NCBI RefSeq assembly: GCF_030323265.1
Contig: NZ_CP104992.1
Coordinates: 558,001 to 622,000 of the forward strand
Direction: 5' to 3'
DNA: 64,000 bases
Source: Terrirhizobium terrae
GTDB lineage: Bacteria; Pseudomonadota; Alphaproteobacteria; Rhizobiales; Rhizobiaceae
Position numbers and translations under genes: made by a program. Positions 1-9,297 of this stretch are shown piece after piece. The notes beneath the pieces were generated by a model. The model saw nothing but the letters and a program-made list of their open reading frames with translations. It was not told the DNA's origin and did no database searches. The stretch's first letter is position 1. Every line of letters starts with the position of its first letter.

Positions 1-1021
1 GGCCGGGCGCAACCGCGGTCTCGGCGCGGGCGCGGCCTGTAAACGTCGTGCCATCGAGCTTTCCGGTCACGAACGTATCGGAGCCGGTGGGCTCGACGAT
101 CGTCACCTCGGCTTCGACATGAGCGGTCGCGCTGGCTGCGGCGTCAGCCGAACCCTCGTCGGAGATCGCTTCCGGGCGCAGGCCGAGGATGACGTCCTTG
201 CCCTCTGGAATTGCCGTCGTGACCGATGGCGGTACCTTGACGGTCACACCTTTCGCCCCGAACAGCGAAATGCCACCGGGCACGACCTTGCCCTTGAGCA
301 TGTTCATCGCCGGCGAGCCCATAAAATCGGCGACAAAGAGATTGGCCGGGCGATTGTAGATTTCGGCCGGCGTGCCGACCTGCTGAACCATGCCCTCCTT
401 CAACACGACGATCTTGGTGGCGAGCGTCATCGCCTCGATCTGGTCATGGGTGACGTAGACGATCGTGGCATGGGTGTTCTGGTGCAGCGCCTTGATTTCG
501 GCCCGCACCTCGACGCGCAGTTTCGCATCGAGGTTGGAGAGCGGTTCGTCGAACAGGAAGACGCGCGGCTTGCGCACCAGCGCACGGCCCATGGCGACGC
601 GCTGGCGCTGGCCGCCGGACAACTGGCTCGGGCGGCGGGTGAGCAGATGCTCGATCTGCAGGGTTTTCGCCACCTGGGCAACAGCCTTTGCACGCTCGGT
701 CTTGTCGATGCCGCGCATTTCCAGCGCGAACGCAATGTTCTCCTCCACCGTCATGTTCGGATAGAGCGCATAGGACTGGAAGACCATGGCTATGTCGCGC
801 TTCGACGGATGCAGGTCCGTGACCACCTGGCCGTCGATGACGATATCGCCCGACGACGGCGGCAGGAGGCCGGCAATGGCATTGAGAAGCGTGGACTTGC
901 CGCAGCCGGAGGGACCGACGAGCACGAGAAAGCCGCCCTTTTCCAGCTCGATGTCGATGCCCTTGAGGATTTCGACATTGCCGATCTTCTTGCGGATGTT
1001 CCTGATTTCGAGAAAGCTCAT
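1..1021 (-). CDS. Sugar ABC transporter ATP-binding protein (UgpC/MalK type), C-terminus cut off by window edge
   Basis: This is the ATPase that powers uptake of the sugar bound by the protein encoded at 3088-4344. It reads from an ATG at 1021 to the window edge without a stop, giving about 340 residues; the family is usually 350-370, so little is missing. Visible features are a Walker A motif (GPSGCGKST, about residues 36-44), the ABC signature LSGGQRQR, a Walker B ending in FDEPLSNLD, and a C-terminal part with the LGLRPE stretch typical of the MalK/UgpC regulatory OB-like domain. It starts 5 bases after the upstream permease stop, so it is the last seen gene of a four-gene operon. Function is known from the family; substrate is inferred from the binding protein. 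Confidence 0.93.
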   Translation of the reverse strand, partial: MSFLEIRNIRKKIGNVEILKGIDIELEKGGFLVLVGPSGCGKSTLLNAIAGLLPPSSGDIVIDGQVVTDLHPSKRDIAMVFQSYALYPNMTVEENIAFALEMRGIDKTERAKAVAQVAKTLQIEHLLTRRPSQLSGGQRQRVAMGRALVRKPRVFLFDEPLSNLDAKLRVEVRAEIKALHQNTHATIVYVTHDQIEAMTLATKIVVLKEGMVQQVGTPAEIYNRPANLFVADFMGSPAMNMLKGKVVPGGISLFGAKGVTVKVPPSVTTAIPEGKDVILGLRPEAISDEGSADAAASATAHVEAEVTIVEPTGSDTFVTGKLDGTTFTGRARAETAVAPG

Positions 1022-1026
1022 TGCGG

Positions 1027-1908
1027 TTATCCCTTGACTGCGCCGGCCATGAGACCGCGCACGAAATAGCGTCCGGCGACGACATAGACGAACAAGGTCG
1101 GAAGCGCCGCGAACACGGCCGCCGCCATATCCACATTGTATTCCTTGACGCCGGTGGAGGAGGAAACGAGGTTGTTGAGCGCCACCGTCATCGGCGAGGA
1201 CGTGCCGGACGAGAAGGAAACCCCGAACAGAAAATCGTTCCAGATATTGGTGAACTGGTAGATGACGGTGACGACGATGATCGGCCCCGAGCTCGGCAGC
1301 AGGATGCGCCAGAAGATGCGGAAGAAGCCTGCGCCGTCGATCATCGCGGCCTTCACCAACTCATCCGGAAACGCCTCGTAATAGTTGCGGAAGAACAGCG
1401 TCGTGAAGCCGAGGCCATAGATGACGTGGACCATGACGAGACCGGTCGTGGAATTGGACAGCCCCATCAGACCCAGCAGCCGCGCCATCGGGATCAGCAC
1501 CGCCTGGAACGGAATGAAGCAGGCAAACAGCATCATGCCGAAGACCAGCTTGTGGCCCGGGAAACGCCATTTCGTCAGCACATAGCCGTTCAGCGCGCCC
1601 AAGAGCGTCGAGATAATGACGGCCGGAACGACCATCTTGATAGAGTTCCAGAAATAGCCCTTGATGCCGACGCAGGAGACGCCGATGCAGGCCTCGCCCC
1701 AGGCCTTGACCCAGGCCGCGATCGACGGATCGGTCGGCAGCGCCAGCATGTCGCCGCCGCGGATCTCGTCGAGCGATTTCAGGGACGTCGACAGCATGAC
1801 GTAGAGCGGCAGCAGATAGGCGACCGCCAGCACGATCAGCGCGGCATATATGAAATAGCGGGCGAAGCGCGCGGAGCCGGCGCTGACTGTTTCCTGTGCG
1901 GCGCTCAT
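1027..1908 (-). CDS. Sugar ABC transporter permease, MalG-type
   Basis: This 293-residue inner-membrane protein is one of two permeases of the sugar ABC importer. It has an N-terminal membrane segment near residues 16-38 and further hydrophobic segments. The EAA loop near residues 180-210 (YYEAFPDELVKAAMIDGAG, then FFRIFWRILLP) is where the ATPase docks, and it identifies the MalG/CUT1 family. The C-terminus (RGLMAGAVKG) is typical of MalG proteins. Its start overlaps the end of the upstream permease by 4 bases (ATGA), which indicates translational coupling. Confidence 0.93.
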   Translation of the reverse strand: MSAAQETVSAGSARFARYFIYAALIVLAVAYLLPLYVMLSTSLKSLDEIRGGDMLALPTDPSIAAWVKAWGEACIGVSCVGIKGYFWNSIKMVVPAVIISTLLGALNGYVLTKWRFPGHKLVFGMMLFACFIPFQAVLIPMARLLGLMGLSNSTTGLVMVHVIYGLGFTTLFFRNYYEAFPDELVKAAMIDGAGFFRIFWRILLPSSGPIIVVTVIYQFTNIWNDFLFGVSFSSGTSSPMTVALNNLVSSSTGVKEYNVDMAAAVFAALPTLFVYVVAGRYFVRGLMAGAVKG

Positions 1909-2831
1909 TGTTTCTTCTCCCGCAGTTCGGAATAGAGATACGGGACGATGATCGCAGTGATGCCCATCAGCATCATCACTGCGCTCGCCGAACCGACATT
2001 CATCTGGTTGCGGTTGAACGTATAGGAATACATGAAGGTGGACGGCAGCTCGGTCGCATTGCCCGGCCCGCCGCCGGTGAGCGCGATCACGAGGTCGTAG
2101 GACTTGATCGCCATATGCGCGAGCACGATGAAGGCCGACAGGAAGATCGGGCGCAACAGCGGAATGATGATCCGCCGGTAGATCGAAACGGTCGACGCGC
2201 CGTCGATCTGTGCCGCCTTGATGATCTCGCCGTCAATGCCGCGCAGGCCCGCGAGGAACATCGCCATGATGAAGCCCGAGGCCTGCCAGACGCCGGCGAT
2301 GACGACGGTGTAGATGGCCATGTTGGGGTTGACGAGCCAGTCGAAGGTAAAGCTTTCCCAGCCGAGATTGCGCATCGTGTGTTCCAGCCCGAGGCCCGGG
2401 TTGAGGAACCACTTCCATGCCGTACCGGTGACGACGAAGGAGAGCGCCATCGGATAGAGGAAGATCGGTCTGAGCACGCCTTCGGCGCGGATGCGCTGGT
2501 CCATCAGGATGGCGATGAACAGACCGATCGCGGTGCAGAGCGCGATGTAGAGAATGCCGAAAATGGCGAGGTTCTGCATCGCCACATACCAGTTTGGCTG
2601 CGACCAGAGCCGGAAATAGGCATCGAACCCGCCCCATTTATAGACCGGCAGGATGCGCGACGTCGTGAAGGACAGCGTGATCGTCCAGAGGATGAAGCCG
2701 TAGACGAAGACCAGGATGATTGCGAAGGACGGTGCCAGCACCAGCTTCGGCAGGCCGTTGCGCAGCGTATCGCCGAGGCTTCGGCCGGGCCGTTCGGGGA
2801 CCACGGCAGGTACGGGGTCGATTGTCGTCAT
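1905..2831 (-). CDS. Sugar ABC transporter permease, MalF-type
   Basis: This is the second permease of the sugar importer, about 308 residues. I start it at the ATG at 2831 (MTTIDPVPAV) because a GGAGA ribosome site lies just upstream; an in-frame ATG at 2876 lacks such a site and reaches towards the intergenic repeat. The EAA-type loop (EIIKAAQIDGASTVSIYRRIIIP) and six or so hydrophobic segments support the CUT1 MalF family. It is separated from the binding-protein gene by about 250 bases that hold a large palindromic element, an arrangement that often lets the binding protein be made in excess over the membrane parts. Confidence 0.92.
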   Translation of the reverse strand: MTTIDPVPAVVPERPGRSLGDTLRNGLPKLVLAPSFAIILVFVYGFILWTITLSFTTSRILPVYKWGGFDAYFRLWSQPNWYVAMQNLAIFGILYIALCTAIGLFIAILMDQRIRAEGVLRPIFLYPMALSFVVTGTAWKWFLNPGLGLEHTMRNLGWESFTFDWLVNPNMAIYTVVIAGVWQASGFIMAMFLAGLRGIDGEIIKAAQIDGASTVSIYRRIIIPLLRPIFLSAFIVLAHMAIKSYDLVIALTGGGPGNATELPSTFMYSYTFNRNQMNVGSASAVMMLMGITAIIVPYLYSELREKKQ

Positions 2832-2881
2832 GGGGGTCTCCGGCGGGGTAGCATGATCCTGCAAGGGGATCGGCACACAGA

Positions 2882-3060
2882 CCCCTCACCAACAAAATCT
2901 AAGACTTAGCCCTTGGCTAAGATCTTGATTTTGTAACCTCTCCCACCAAGGGAGAGGTAAACTCGCGGTTGGCGCGGCGTCCTTATCTCTCCCCTTGTGG
3001 GAGAGAAAGCGATTTCAAGATCTTAGCTTCAGCTAAGTCTTAGAAATTGCAAGTGAGGGG
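2882..3060. repeat. 179-base composite palindromic intergenic element
   Basis: The region between the binding-protein and permease genes is framed by CCCCTCACC at its left end and AGTGAGGGG at its right end. Inside lie an outer pair of hairpins (AAGACTTAGC-ccttg-GCTAAGATCTT on the left and AAGATCTTAGC-ttca-GCTAAGTCTT on the right) and two inner short palindromes (CCTCTCCC..GGGAGAGG and TCTCTCCCC..GGGAGAGA). The two halves are inverted relative to each other. It resembles mosaic intergenic elements of rhizobia (RIME-like), but I cannot assign a named family from sequence alone. On the transcript it would fold strongly and could stabilise the upstream mRNA or attenuate read-through. Confidence 0.75.
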
Positions 3061-3087
3061 ATCTCTCCCCTCACCGCGCAACTCACA

Positions 3088-4344
3088 TCACTTCGCAGCA
3101 GCAACCGCTTCCGGCAGACGCTTCAGGGCAGCATCCGTCGTCAGCTGGCCGTTCAAGTGCTGGGTGATGACGTCGAGCATGGCTTCCTTGATGGCGGCCG
3201 GCTGGGCGTAACCGTGGGCTAGCGAGCCCATCAGCGTGCCCTTGGAGGACGCCTCTGCGAGGTCCTTCATGCCCTTCTTGGCGCAATCGTCGAATTCCGT
3301 GTCCGGAATGTCGGTCCGGGCCGGAACCGAGCCCTTCACCTTGTTGAAGGCGATCTGGAAGCTCGGGTTTTCGACGGCCGAAGCCATCTTCATCTGCGCG
3401 TCCTTCTGCTCGTCGCCCACGTCGAACATCATGAACTGGTCGGCGTTGAAGAGCACGGAGCCCTGCGTGCCCGGGAAGCGGATGCAGACGAAATCGGTGC
3501 CCGGCTTCTTGTTGGCACGCAGCCATTCGCCCTTCGACCAGTCGCCCATTTCCTGCGCGCCGGCCTTGCCTTCGATGACGAGGGCGGTCGACAGGTTCCA
3601 TTCGCGGCCCGAGAAGTTCGGGTCGAAATAGGTGCAGATCTTCGACATGTCGTCGAAGACCTGCTTCATCGTGTCACTGGTCAGCGCTTCCGGATCGGCT
3701 TCGAGCACGGCCTTCTTGTAGAAGTCCGGACCGCCGCGGGACAGAACCACGGCTTCCCAGAGCGTGCCATCCTGCCACGGAACGCCGCCGTGGGCGAGCG
3801 CGGTGATGCCCTGTTCCTTAAACTTGTCGAGCAGTGCGAACAACTCGTCCATGTTCGTCGGTTCCTTGGCGCCGGCCTTGTCCAGCGCGGCCTTGTTCAG
3901 CCACAGCCAGTTGGTCGAGTGGATGTTGACCGGGGCTGCGACCCAGCTGCCGTCATACTTGGAGAATTCCTGCAGTGCCGGCGGGATGACCTTGTCCCAG
4001 CCTTCCTTGGCGGCGAGGTCATCGAGGTTTGCGGCGACGCCCATTTCGGACCAGTCGCGCAGGTCGAAGCCGAGCAGCTGGACGGCGGTCGGCGGGTCGC
4101 CTGCGGTGACGCGGGCGCGAAGCGCGGTCATGGCGGCGGAACCTGCACCACCGGCGACCGGCATGTCCTTCCAGGAAACGCCCTCCTTCTGGAGGTTTTC
4201 CTTCAGCACGTTGAGCGCCGCGGCTTCGCCGCCGGACGTCCACCAATGCAGCACTTCGACCTGCTCCTGCGCCTTGGCGGCACCCGCCGTCATCGCGATC
4301 AGGGCAGCGCCGGCAGCGAGTTTGCTGATAGCACGAATGTTCAT
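3088..4344 (-). CDS. Sugar ABC transporter substrate-binding protein (glucose/aldose type)
   Basis: This 418-residue periplasmic protein captures the sugar. It has a clear signal peptide ending near residue 25 (AGAAKA-QEQ). The mature start [20 protein letters not shown], the following [23 protein letters not shown] and the later [13 protein letters not shown] and AHGGVPWQD resemble the Pseudomonas glucose/mannose binding protein GtsA as I remember it, so glucose or a related aldose is the best guess. No tool was run to confirm this. It is the first gene of the operon and lies 44 bases from a LacI-type operator (4388-4403). Confidence 0.9.
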   Translation of the reverse strand: MNIRAISKLAAGAALIAMTAGAAKAQEQVEVLHWWTSGGEAAALNVLKENLQKEGVSWKDMPVAGGAGSAAMTALRARVTAGDPPTAVQLLGFDLRDWSEMGVAANLDDLAAKEGWDKVIPPALQEFSKYDGSWVAAPVNIHSTNWLWLNKAALDKAGAKEPTNMDELFALLDKFKEQGITALAHGGVPWQDGTLWEAVVLSRGGPDFYKKAVLEADPEALTSDTMKQVFDDMSKICTYFDPNFSGREWNLSTALVIEGKAGAQEMGDWSKGEWLRANKKPGTDFVCIRFPGTQGSVLFNADQFMMFDVGDEQKDAQMKMASAVENPSFQIAFNKVKGSVPARTDIPDTEFDDCAKKGMKDLAEASSKGTLMGSLAHGYAQPAAIKEAMLDVITQHLNGQLTTDAALKRLPEAVAAAK

Positions 4345-4387
4345 TGATTATCTCCCTCTAATCCGGGCTCCTCTCCGGATAGGGGAA

Positions 4388-4403
4388 TTTATAACGATAT
4401 AAA
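4388..4403. promoter_or_regulatory. LacI-type operator 1, in front of the sugar ABC operon
   Basis: The site TTTATAACGATATAAA is a near-perfect palindrome with the central CG usual for LacI-family operators. Fourteen of 16 positions pair. The same 16-base pattern recurs at 4545-4560, and both are preceded by GGAA. Confidence 0.7.
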
Positions 4404-4544
4404 CGCGGGACGTGTCAACCCACAGCCATAGGTTTTCGCCCGTCTTTCCGATCAACTCTTATCGGTTTGATTTTCATCAAGGAAATTGTGGCGATAAGCC
4501 GAATTTGCAGGTTGGTGAAAAAATTTCTGGAAATCGTCACGGAA

Positions 4545-4560
4545 TTTGTAACGATATATA
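4545..4560. promoter_or_regulatory. LacI-type operator 2, in front of the lacI-family gene
   Basis: TTTGTAACGATATATA differs from operator 1 at only two of 16 positions and lies 42 bases before the regulator's start. Two matching sites, one in front of each divergent transcript, suggest that the regulator represses both the transporter operon and itself. Confidence 0.68.
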
Positions 4561-4602
4561 TCGAGGTGTTCGACGCATTGGCGTCGGACCGGAGGACATG
4601 AC

Positions 4603-5654
4603 ATGCCGCTGGATGATGCGGAAGGCGACGGCCGGGCCGGCAGGCCCGCAAACCCGGCCGGGAGTTCCGGCTCCCGAACCAAGCCGACATTGAAGACGAT
4701 TGCCGAACTGACCGGGCTTGCGGTGACGACCGTATCCCGCGCGCTGGGCGACGATCCGCATATTGCCAGGGAGACGCGCCAGCGCGTGCAGGAGGCAGCA
4801 AGCCAGCTCGGCTACCTGCCCGACCGGGCGGCGCAGCGCCTGCGCACCGGCCGCACCAATGTCATCAGCCTCATCCTCGATCCGCATGAGGAAATTCTCG
4901 GTTACGGCACGTCGATGATCCGCGGCATGACGGCGGCGCTGCGCGGCACGCCCTATCACCTCGTCATCACGCCGCATTTTTCCGACACGCCGCAGATCGA
5001 TCCGGTGAGGCACATCGTCCGCAACAGGATGGCCGACGGCATTCTGTTCAGCCGCACCGAGCCGTCCGACGAGCGGGTGAAATTTCTGGTGGAGGCCGGC
5101 TTTCCCTTCGTCTGTCACGGAAGGACGGAGCTCGCGACGCCGCATCCTTACGTCGATTACGACAACTACCTCTTCACCTACAATGCGGCCAAGAGGCTGA
5201 TCGCATCCGGCTGTCGGCGGCTGTTCATCATCCTGCCGCCGGAACGCTTCACGTTCCACCACCACATGCGCCACGGCTTCATGACGGCGGTGAGGAGGAA
5301 GGCGTCGGCTTCGAGATCGCCAGCGGCATCACGCTGGACAGCAAGGCCGATGCAGTGCGTGAGCATGTCGCCGCCCGGCTTGCGCAAGGCGATCCACCGG
5401 ACGGCTTCATCTGCGGCGGCGAAGTGTCGGCCATGGCGGTGATGTCGGCGGCACACGACCTCGGGCTCGAGATCGACCGCGATGTCAGGCTGGTGGCCAA
5501 GCAGACGTCCGGCCTGTTCGACCAGGTCAGGCCGCGGATCGAGACGATCTATGAGGATCTGTCGGAAGCCGGAATGTTGATGGCGGCGCTGCTGCTCAAG
5601 GGGATTGCGGGGGCAACGCCGGTGGGGGAATTGCAGGCGGTGCTGAGGGTGTGA
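4603..5654 (+). CDS. LacI-family transcriptional regulator (single-base frameshift near 5295)
   Basis: This regulator probably represses the divergent sugar transporter. An N-terminal helix-turn-helix (TLKTIAELTGLAVTTVSRAL, about residues 28-47) with the LacI hinge (NRAAQRLRTGRTN-like) is followed by a periplasmic-binding-type sensor domain. Reading from 4603 stays open to 5442, but the LacI homology moves to another frame after MTAV near 5292; restoring one G in the GAGGAGG run rejoins it to the segment ending at 5654 (EEGVGFEIASGITLDSK onward). Corrected length is about 350 residues, normal for the family. The break is likely a sequencing error. The N-terminal 25 residues before the HTH are unusually long, so the true start could be further in. 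Confidence 0.85.
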
Positions 5655-5675
5655 CGTTACTCTCCGTGGACAACA

Positions 5676-5716
5676 CCCCCTCTGCCCTGCCGGGCATCTC
5701 CCCCACAAGGGGAGAT
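5676..5716. repeat. Rhizobial palindromic intergenic repeat, copy 1
   Basis: This 41-base copy has the modules CCCCCTCTGCCCTGCCGGGC and ATCTCCCCCACAAGGGGAGAT. Each module is itself partly palindromic. It is inverted with respect to copy 2 at 5801-5840. I see at least six copies in the window, always between genes. Confidence 0.85.
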
Positions 5717-5800
5717 CACATGCGGCACGTTCACCACTTCCATTGAGCTGTGAGTCATCAGGGTCGGATGATGTTGAAACGAGGAGCAGGCGCCCAGCTA

Positions 5801-5840
5801 ATCTCCCCTTGTGGGGGAGATGGCCGGCAGGCCAGAGGGG
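5801..5840. repeat. Rhizobial palindromic intergenic repeat, copy 2
   Basis: This is the reverse-complement orientation of copy 1 (ATCTCCCCTTGTGGGGGAG then GGCCGGCAGGCCAGAGGGG). The pair could form a long hairpin between the convergent lacI-type gene and tctA and may help end both transcripts. Nothing else is evident in 5655-5873. Confidence 0.85.
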
Positions 5841-5873
5841 CCGGCTAGCGCCGACGCCCCCATGCTCACACTA

Positions 5874-7379
5874 TCAATCCTCCTCGACAAACACCTCCTC
5901 GCGCTTCTTCCTGACACTCGGCAGGAACACCACCACCAGCACGATGGCTGCGATGAACAGCAGGCCGGCGCTGATCGGCCGCGTGACGAAGGTGGTCGCA
6001 TCACCGCGCGACAGGATCATCGCACGGCGCAGGTTTTCTTCCAGAAGCGGCCCGAGCACGAAGCCGAGCAGCAGCGGTGCGGGCTCGCAGCGCAGCTTCA
6101 GCAGCAGGTAGCCGAGCAAGCCGAAGAAGGCGACGGCATAGAGGTCGTAGACGTTGGAATTGACGCTGTAGACCCCGATCGAGCAGAAGGCCATGATGAT
6201 CGGGAAGAGCAGGTAATAAGGGATGGTCAGCAGCTTCACCCACAGCCCGATCAGAGGTAGATTGAGGATGACGAGCATCAGGTTGCCGATCCACATCGAA
6301 GCGATGATGCCCCAGAACAGCGCCGGCTGTTCCGACGCTACATTCGGCCCCGGAACGATACCCTGGATGATCATCGCGCCGATCATCAGTGCCATGACCG
6401 GGTTCGCCGGAATGCCCAGCGTCAGAAGCGGAATGAACGAGGTCTGCGCACCTGCATTGTTGGCCGATTCAGGTCCGGCGACGCCCGCAACGGCACCGTG
6501 GCCGAACTCCTCGGGACGTTTCGAGACCTTCTTTTCCACCGTATAGGAGGCAAACGAGGCAAGGATCGCGCCGCCGCCCGGCAGGATGCCGAGGACCGAG
6601 CCGATCGCCGTGCCGCGCAGCACCGGTGCGATCATCTCGCGGATATCCTCGCGGCTCGGCATCAGGCCGGAAACCTTCGCCATCAGCACTTCGCGGGTCC
6701 GCTCGTTTTCGAGGTTGCGCAGGATTTCCGCGATACCGAAGACACCGACGGCGACGGCGACGAAATTCAATCCGTCGGCATATTCGCGGATGCCGAGGGT
6801 GAAGCGCGGCGCGCCGGTATAGATATCCGTGCCGACAAGGCCCAAGAGCAGGCCAAGCGCCACCATGGCGAGCGCCTTAATGACCGAACCGTGTGCGAGC
6901 GCAATGGACGAGACGAGACCGACGACCATCAGCGAGAAATATTCAGCGGCACCGAATTGCAGCGCAATTTCGGTCAGCGGCGGCGCGAAGATGGCGACGA
7001 GGAAGGTCGAGACGGTACCAGCGAAGAATGAGCCGATCGCGGCGATCGCGAGCGCCGCCCCCGCCTTGCCCTTGCGGGCCATCTGGTAGCCGTCGATGGC
7101 GGTGACGGCCGAGGAAGACTCGCCCGGCATATTGATCAGGATCGCCGTGGTCGAGCCACCATATTGGGCGCCGTAATAGATGCCTGCGAGCATGATCAGC
7201 GACGAAACGGGCTCGAGCTGGAAGGTGATCGGCAACAGCATAGCGATCGTCGCCGTCGCGCCGATACCGGGCAACACGCCGATCAGCGTGCCGAGCAATA
7301 CCCCGATCAGGCAGAAGAACAGGTTGTAGATCGAGCCGGCGGTCTGGAAGCCGAGGAGAAGGTTATTGAACAGATCCAT
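5874..7379 (-). CDS. tctA: Tripartite tricarboxylate transporter large permease TctA
   Basis: TctA is the main membrane subunit of the TTT family, which takes up carboxylates such as citrate using a periplasmic binding protein. It has 501 residues, the usual length, and about 12 hydrophobic segments. Family signatures include GVLPGIGATATIAMLLP near residues 38-54, YGAQYGGSTTAILINMPGE near 70, and a second GxxPGGGA loop (GILPGGGAILASFASY) near the middle, the internal repeat of the family. The start at 7379 is 10 bases from the tctB stop, so tctB and tctA are cotranscribed. The substrate cannot be told from the sequence. Confidence 0.95.
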   Translation of the reverse strand: MDLFNNLLLGFQTAGSIYNLFFCLIGVLLGTLIGVLPGIGATATIAMLLPITFQLEPVSSLIMLAGIYYGAQYGGSTTAILINMPGESSSAVTAIDGYQMARKGKAGAALAIAAIGSFFAGTVSTFLVAIFAPPLTEIALQFGAAEYFSLMVVGLVSSIALAHGSVIKALAMVALGLLLGLVGTDIYTGAPRFTLGIREYADGLNFVAVAVGVFGIAEILRNLENERTREVLMAKVSGLMPSREDIREMIAPVLRGTAIGSVLGILPGGGAILASFASYTVEKKVSKRPEEFGHGAVAGVAGPESANNAGAQTSFIPLLTLGIPANPVMALMIGAMIIQGIVPGPNVASEQPALFWGIIASMWIGNLMLVILNLPLIGLWVKLLTIPYYLLFPIIMAFCSIGVYSVNSNVYDLYAVAFFGLLGYLLLKLRCEPAPLLLGFVLGPLLEENLRRAMILSRGDATTFVTRPISAGLLFIAAIVLVVVFLPSVRKKREEVFVEED

Positions 7380-7389
7380 CAGTCAATTC

Positions 7390-7854
7390 CTAAAACCGGA
7401 CCCAAGGTCCGAAGCGCTGGAACGGCAGGCCGAGCCCGTATGAAAAGACGAGCACGGAAAAGGCCGTGAGCAGCGCCGCGAGCACGACAGCCTTGAGCGG
7501 CGTCATCTTGTGCGAGGCGAAAGCACCGATCAGCCCGGTGAAGAACAGCGCCGGCACGAAGCCGAGGCCGCGCACCGTGATGCCGAAGAAGATCGGCGCT
7601 GCGAGGATGAAGACGATGCCGCGCCAGGCGATCGGCCCGATCGGCTCGCTGGCTGCGGCGCGAAAGGCCTGGATGAGGATGATCGCGCCGAACAGGATCA
7701 GCGCCAGCGCCAGAATGAACGGAAAATAGCCCGGCCCCATGCGGAACGCCGTGCCGAGTTCAAGTTCGATCGACTGATAGGCGAAAAAGATGCCGGTCAG
7801 CACCAGCAGCACGCCGCAGATCAGGTTTGCCTTGTCGATTGACTGGGAATTCAT
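7390..7854 (-). CDS. tctB: Tripartite tricarboxylate transporter small permease TctB
   Basis: TctB is the small, four-segment membrane subunit that pairs with TctA. I start it at the ATG at 7854 (MNSQSIDKANL) because GGAGA lies 8 bases upstream; the longer open frame to 7941 runs into a repeat element. That gives 154 residues, normal for the family, with hydrophobic segments near residues 10-30, 45-65, 80-100 and 115-145. It is followed closely by tctA and separated from tctC by a 291-base region with two repeats. Confidence 0.9.
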   Translation of the reverse strand: MNSQSIDKANLICGVLLVLTGIFFAYQSIELELGTAFRMGPGYFPFILALALILFGAIILIQAFRAAASEPIGPIAWRGIVFILAAPIFFGITVRGLGFVPALFFTGLIGAFASHKMTPLKAVVLAALLTAFSVLVFSYGLGLPFQRFGPWVRF

Positions 7855-7908
7855 GGTGTCTCCGTTTGTGTGGGAGATGGTCTTGCGTTGATGGCTGGAG
7901 CAAGTTCG

Positions 7909-7951
7909 CCCCCTCTGCCCTGCCGGGCATCTCCCCCACATGTGGGGAGAT
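7909..7951. repeat. Rhizobial palindromic intergenic repeat, copy 3
   Basis: This copy has the CCCCCTCTGCCCTGCCGGGC module followed by ATCTCCCCCACATGTGGGG. It lies between tctC and tctB and is inverted relative to copy 4. Confidence 0.85.
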
Positions 7952-8049
7952 CAGCTGGGGGACCGCTCACCAATCAACTTTGGCGTTTGCATTCTATGCT
8001 TCTTCTGACCACTCAACGTCTGTTGGACGCGGTGATCATGAGGCGCGTG

Positions 8050-8091
8050 ATCCCCCCTTGTGGGGGAGATGGCCAGCAGGCCAGAGGGGGG
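8050..8091. repeat. Rhizobial palindromic intergenic repeat, copy 4
   Basis: ATCCCCCCTTGTGGGGGAG followed by GGCCAGCAGGCCAGAGGGGG. Together with copy 3 it makes an inverted pair within the tctC-tctB gap (7855-8145), where it may reduce read-through from the binding-protein gene into the permease genes. Confidence 0.85.
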
Positions 8092-8145
8092 TAGAGCGTG
8101 CTCCAGCGTCGCCGCTGGACGTCGCCCCCATCCGGCTACCGCACT

Positions 8146-9129
8146 TTAATCCGCGTACTGACCTGCGGCCTCGATGATCGGCTTCCAGCGGGCGATTTCT
8201 GTCTCCAACTTGGCTTTCAGCGCGGCTGGCGTCGCGTCCGCCTCATCCGACGGCTTGGTGCCGAGTTCGGCAAAACGCTTTGCGACATTCTCGTCCTTCA
8301 GCGCCAACTGCAGCGACTTCGACAGGCGGTCGTTGATCTCGGCCGGCGTACCCTTCGGCGTGTAGATGCCGTGCCAGATGCCGACGGTCATGCTTTCATA
8401 GCCCGCTTCCTTCACGGTCGGCAGGTCCTTGAAGATGTCGAGGCGCTCAGGCGAGGTGACGGCGTAAGCCTTAATGGTGCCGCCCTGGATCTGCTTCGTC
8501 GTATTGGTGGTCTGGTCGCACATGATATCGACCTGGCCGCCGAGAAGATCGGTCATCGCCGGGCCGGTGCCCTTGTAAGGCACGGTGACGAGCGGCGTGT
8601 CGATGGCGCTCATGAACAGCATGCCGCAGAGATGCGAAGCGGCGCCGATGCCGGCATTGGCAACCGTTACCTTGTCGGCATTGGCCTTGGCATATTCGAC
8701 GAGACCCTTGAGGTCGGTCGCTTCCATGTCCTTGCGGGCGACGACGGTCATCGGCACGTCGGTGACGAGGCCGACATAATCGAAGGCATTCAGCGTGTCA
8801 TAGGCAAGCTTGCGGTAGAGCGTGGCACTGGTCGCCATGCCGATATGATGGAGCAGCACGGTATAGCCGTCCGCTTCCGCGGCAGCCACGCGACCGGCGC
8901 CGAGCGTGCCGCCGGCACCGCCGACGTTTTCGACGACGATCTGTTGGCCGAGATCCTTCGACATGGATTCGGCGACGAGACGGGCAACCGTATCCGTCGG
9001 GCCGCCGGCCGCGAACGGCACGACCATGGTGATCTGGCGCTCGGGATAGGTCTGCGCGCCAGCCTGTGCCGAAAAGAGCGACAGGGCGGCAAGCGCGGTT
9101 GCGCCGAGAACGGCGTTCAGAAGCTTCAT
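8146..9129 (-). CDS. tctC: Tripartite tricarboxylate transporter binding protein TctC
   Basis: TctC (Bug family) is the periplasmic receptor that delivers the carboxylate to TctAB. The 327-residue product has a signal peptide ending near residue 25 (SAQAGA-QTYPERQI) and the hallmark start of the mature protein, YPERQITMVVPFAAGGPTD, where the PFAAGG loop holds the ligand carboxylate. A second family motif, IGAASHLCGMLF, lies near residue 155. An AGGAGGA ribosome site sits just before the ATG at 9129. It is the first gene of the tctCBA unit. Confidence 0.95.
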   Translation of the reverse strand: MKLLNAVLGATALAALSLFSAQAGAQTYPERQITMVVPFAAGGPTDTVARLVAESMSKDLGQQIVVENVGGAGGTLGAGRVAAAEADGYTVLLHHIGMATSATLYRKLAYDTLNAFDYVGLVTDVPMTVVARKDMEATDLKGLVEYAKANADKVTVANAGIGAASHLCGMLFMSAIDTPLVTVPYKGTGPAMTDLLGGQVDIMCDQTTNTTKQIQGGTIKAYAVTSPERLDIFKDLPTVKEAGYESMTVGIWHGIYTPKGTPAEINDRLSKSLQLALKDENVAKRFAELGTKPSDEADATPAALKAKLETEIARWKPIIEAAGQYAD

Positions 9130-9297
9130 GTTTTCCTCCTCGGGACATAAATGTCAGCCGGCGCGGTCTCCTCCTGCGCCTTGTGGGGACATTTGCGAGC
9201 CCCCGGGAACCCTGGCAATCGGCCCGCACTTGCAACCCATGAGATAATATCGCGCTCGCATCGCAGCATGGGTGGATTAGGGGACAAGCAGCATCCA

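Noticed and set aside
5676..8091. CRISPR-like array from the repeated 40-base elements
   Set aside because: The copies alternate in orientation, are irregularly spaced and separated by genes; no cas genes are present.
9130..9297. Sigma-54 (-24/-12) promoter before tctC
   Set aside because: Several TTGC or GG pieces exist, but none has GG and GC at the required 10-base spacing with a good TGGCAC box. Not reported as a feature.
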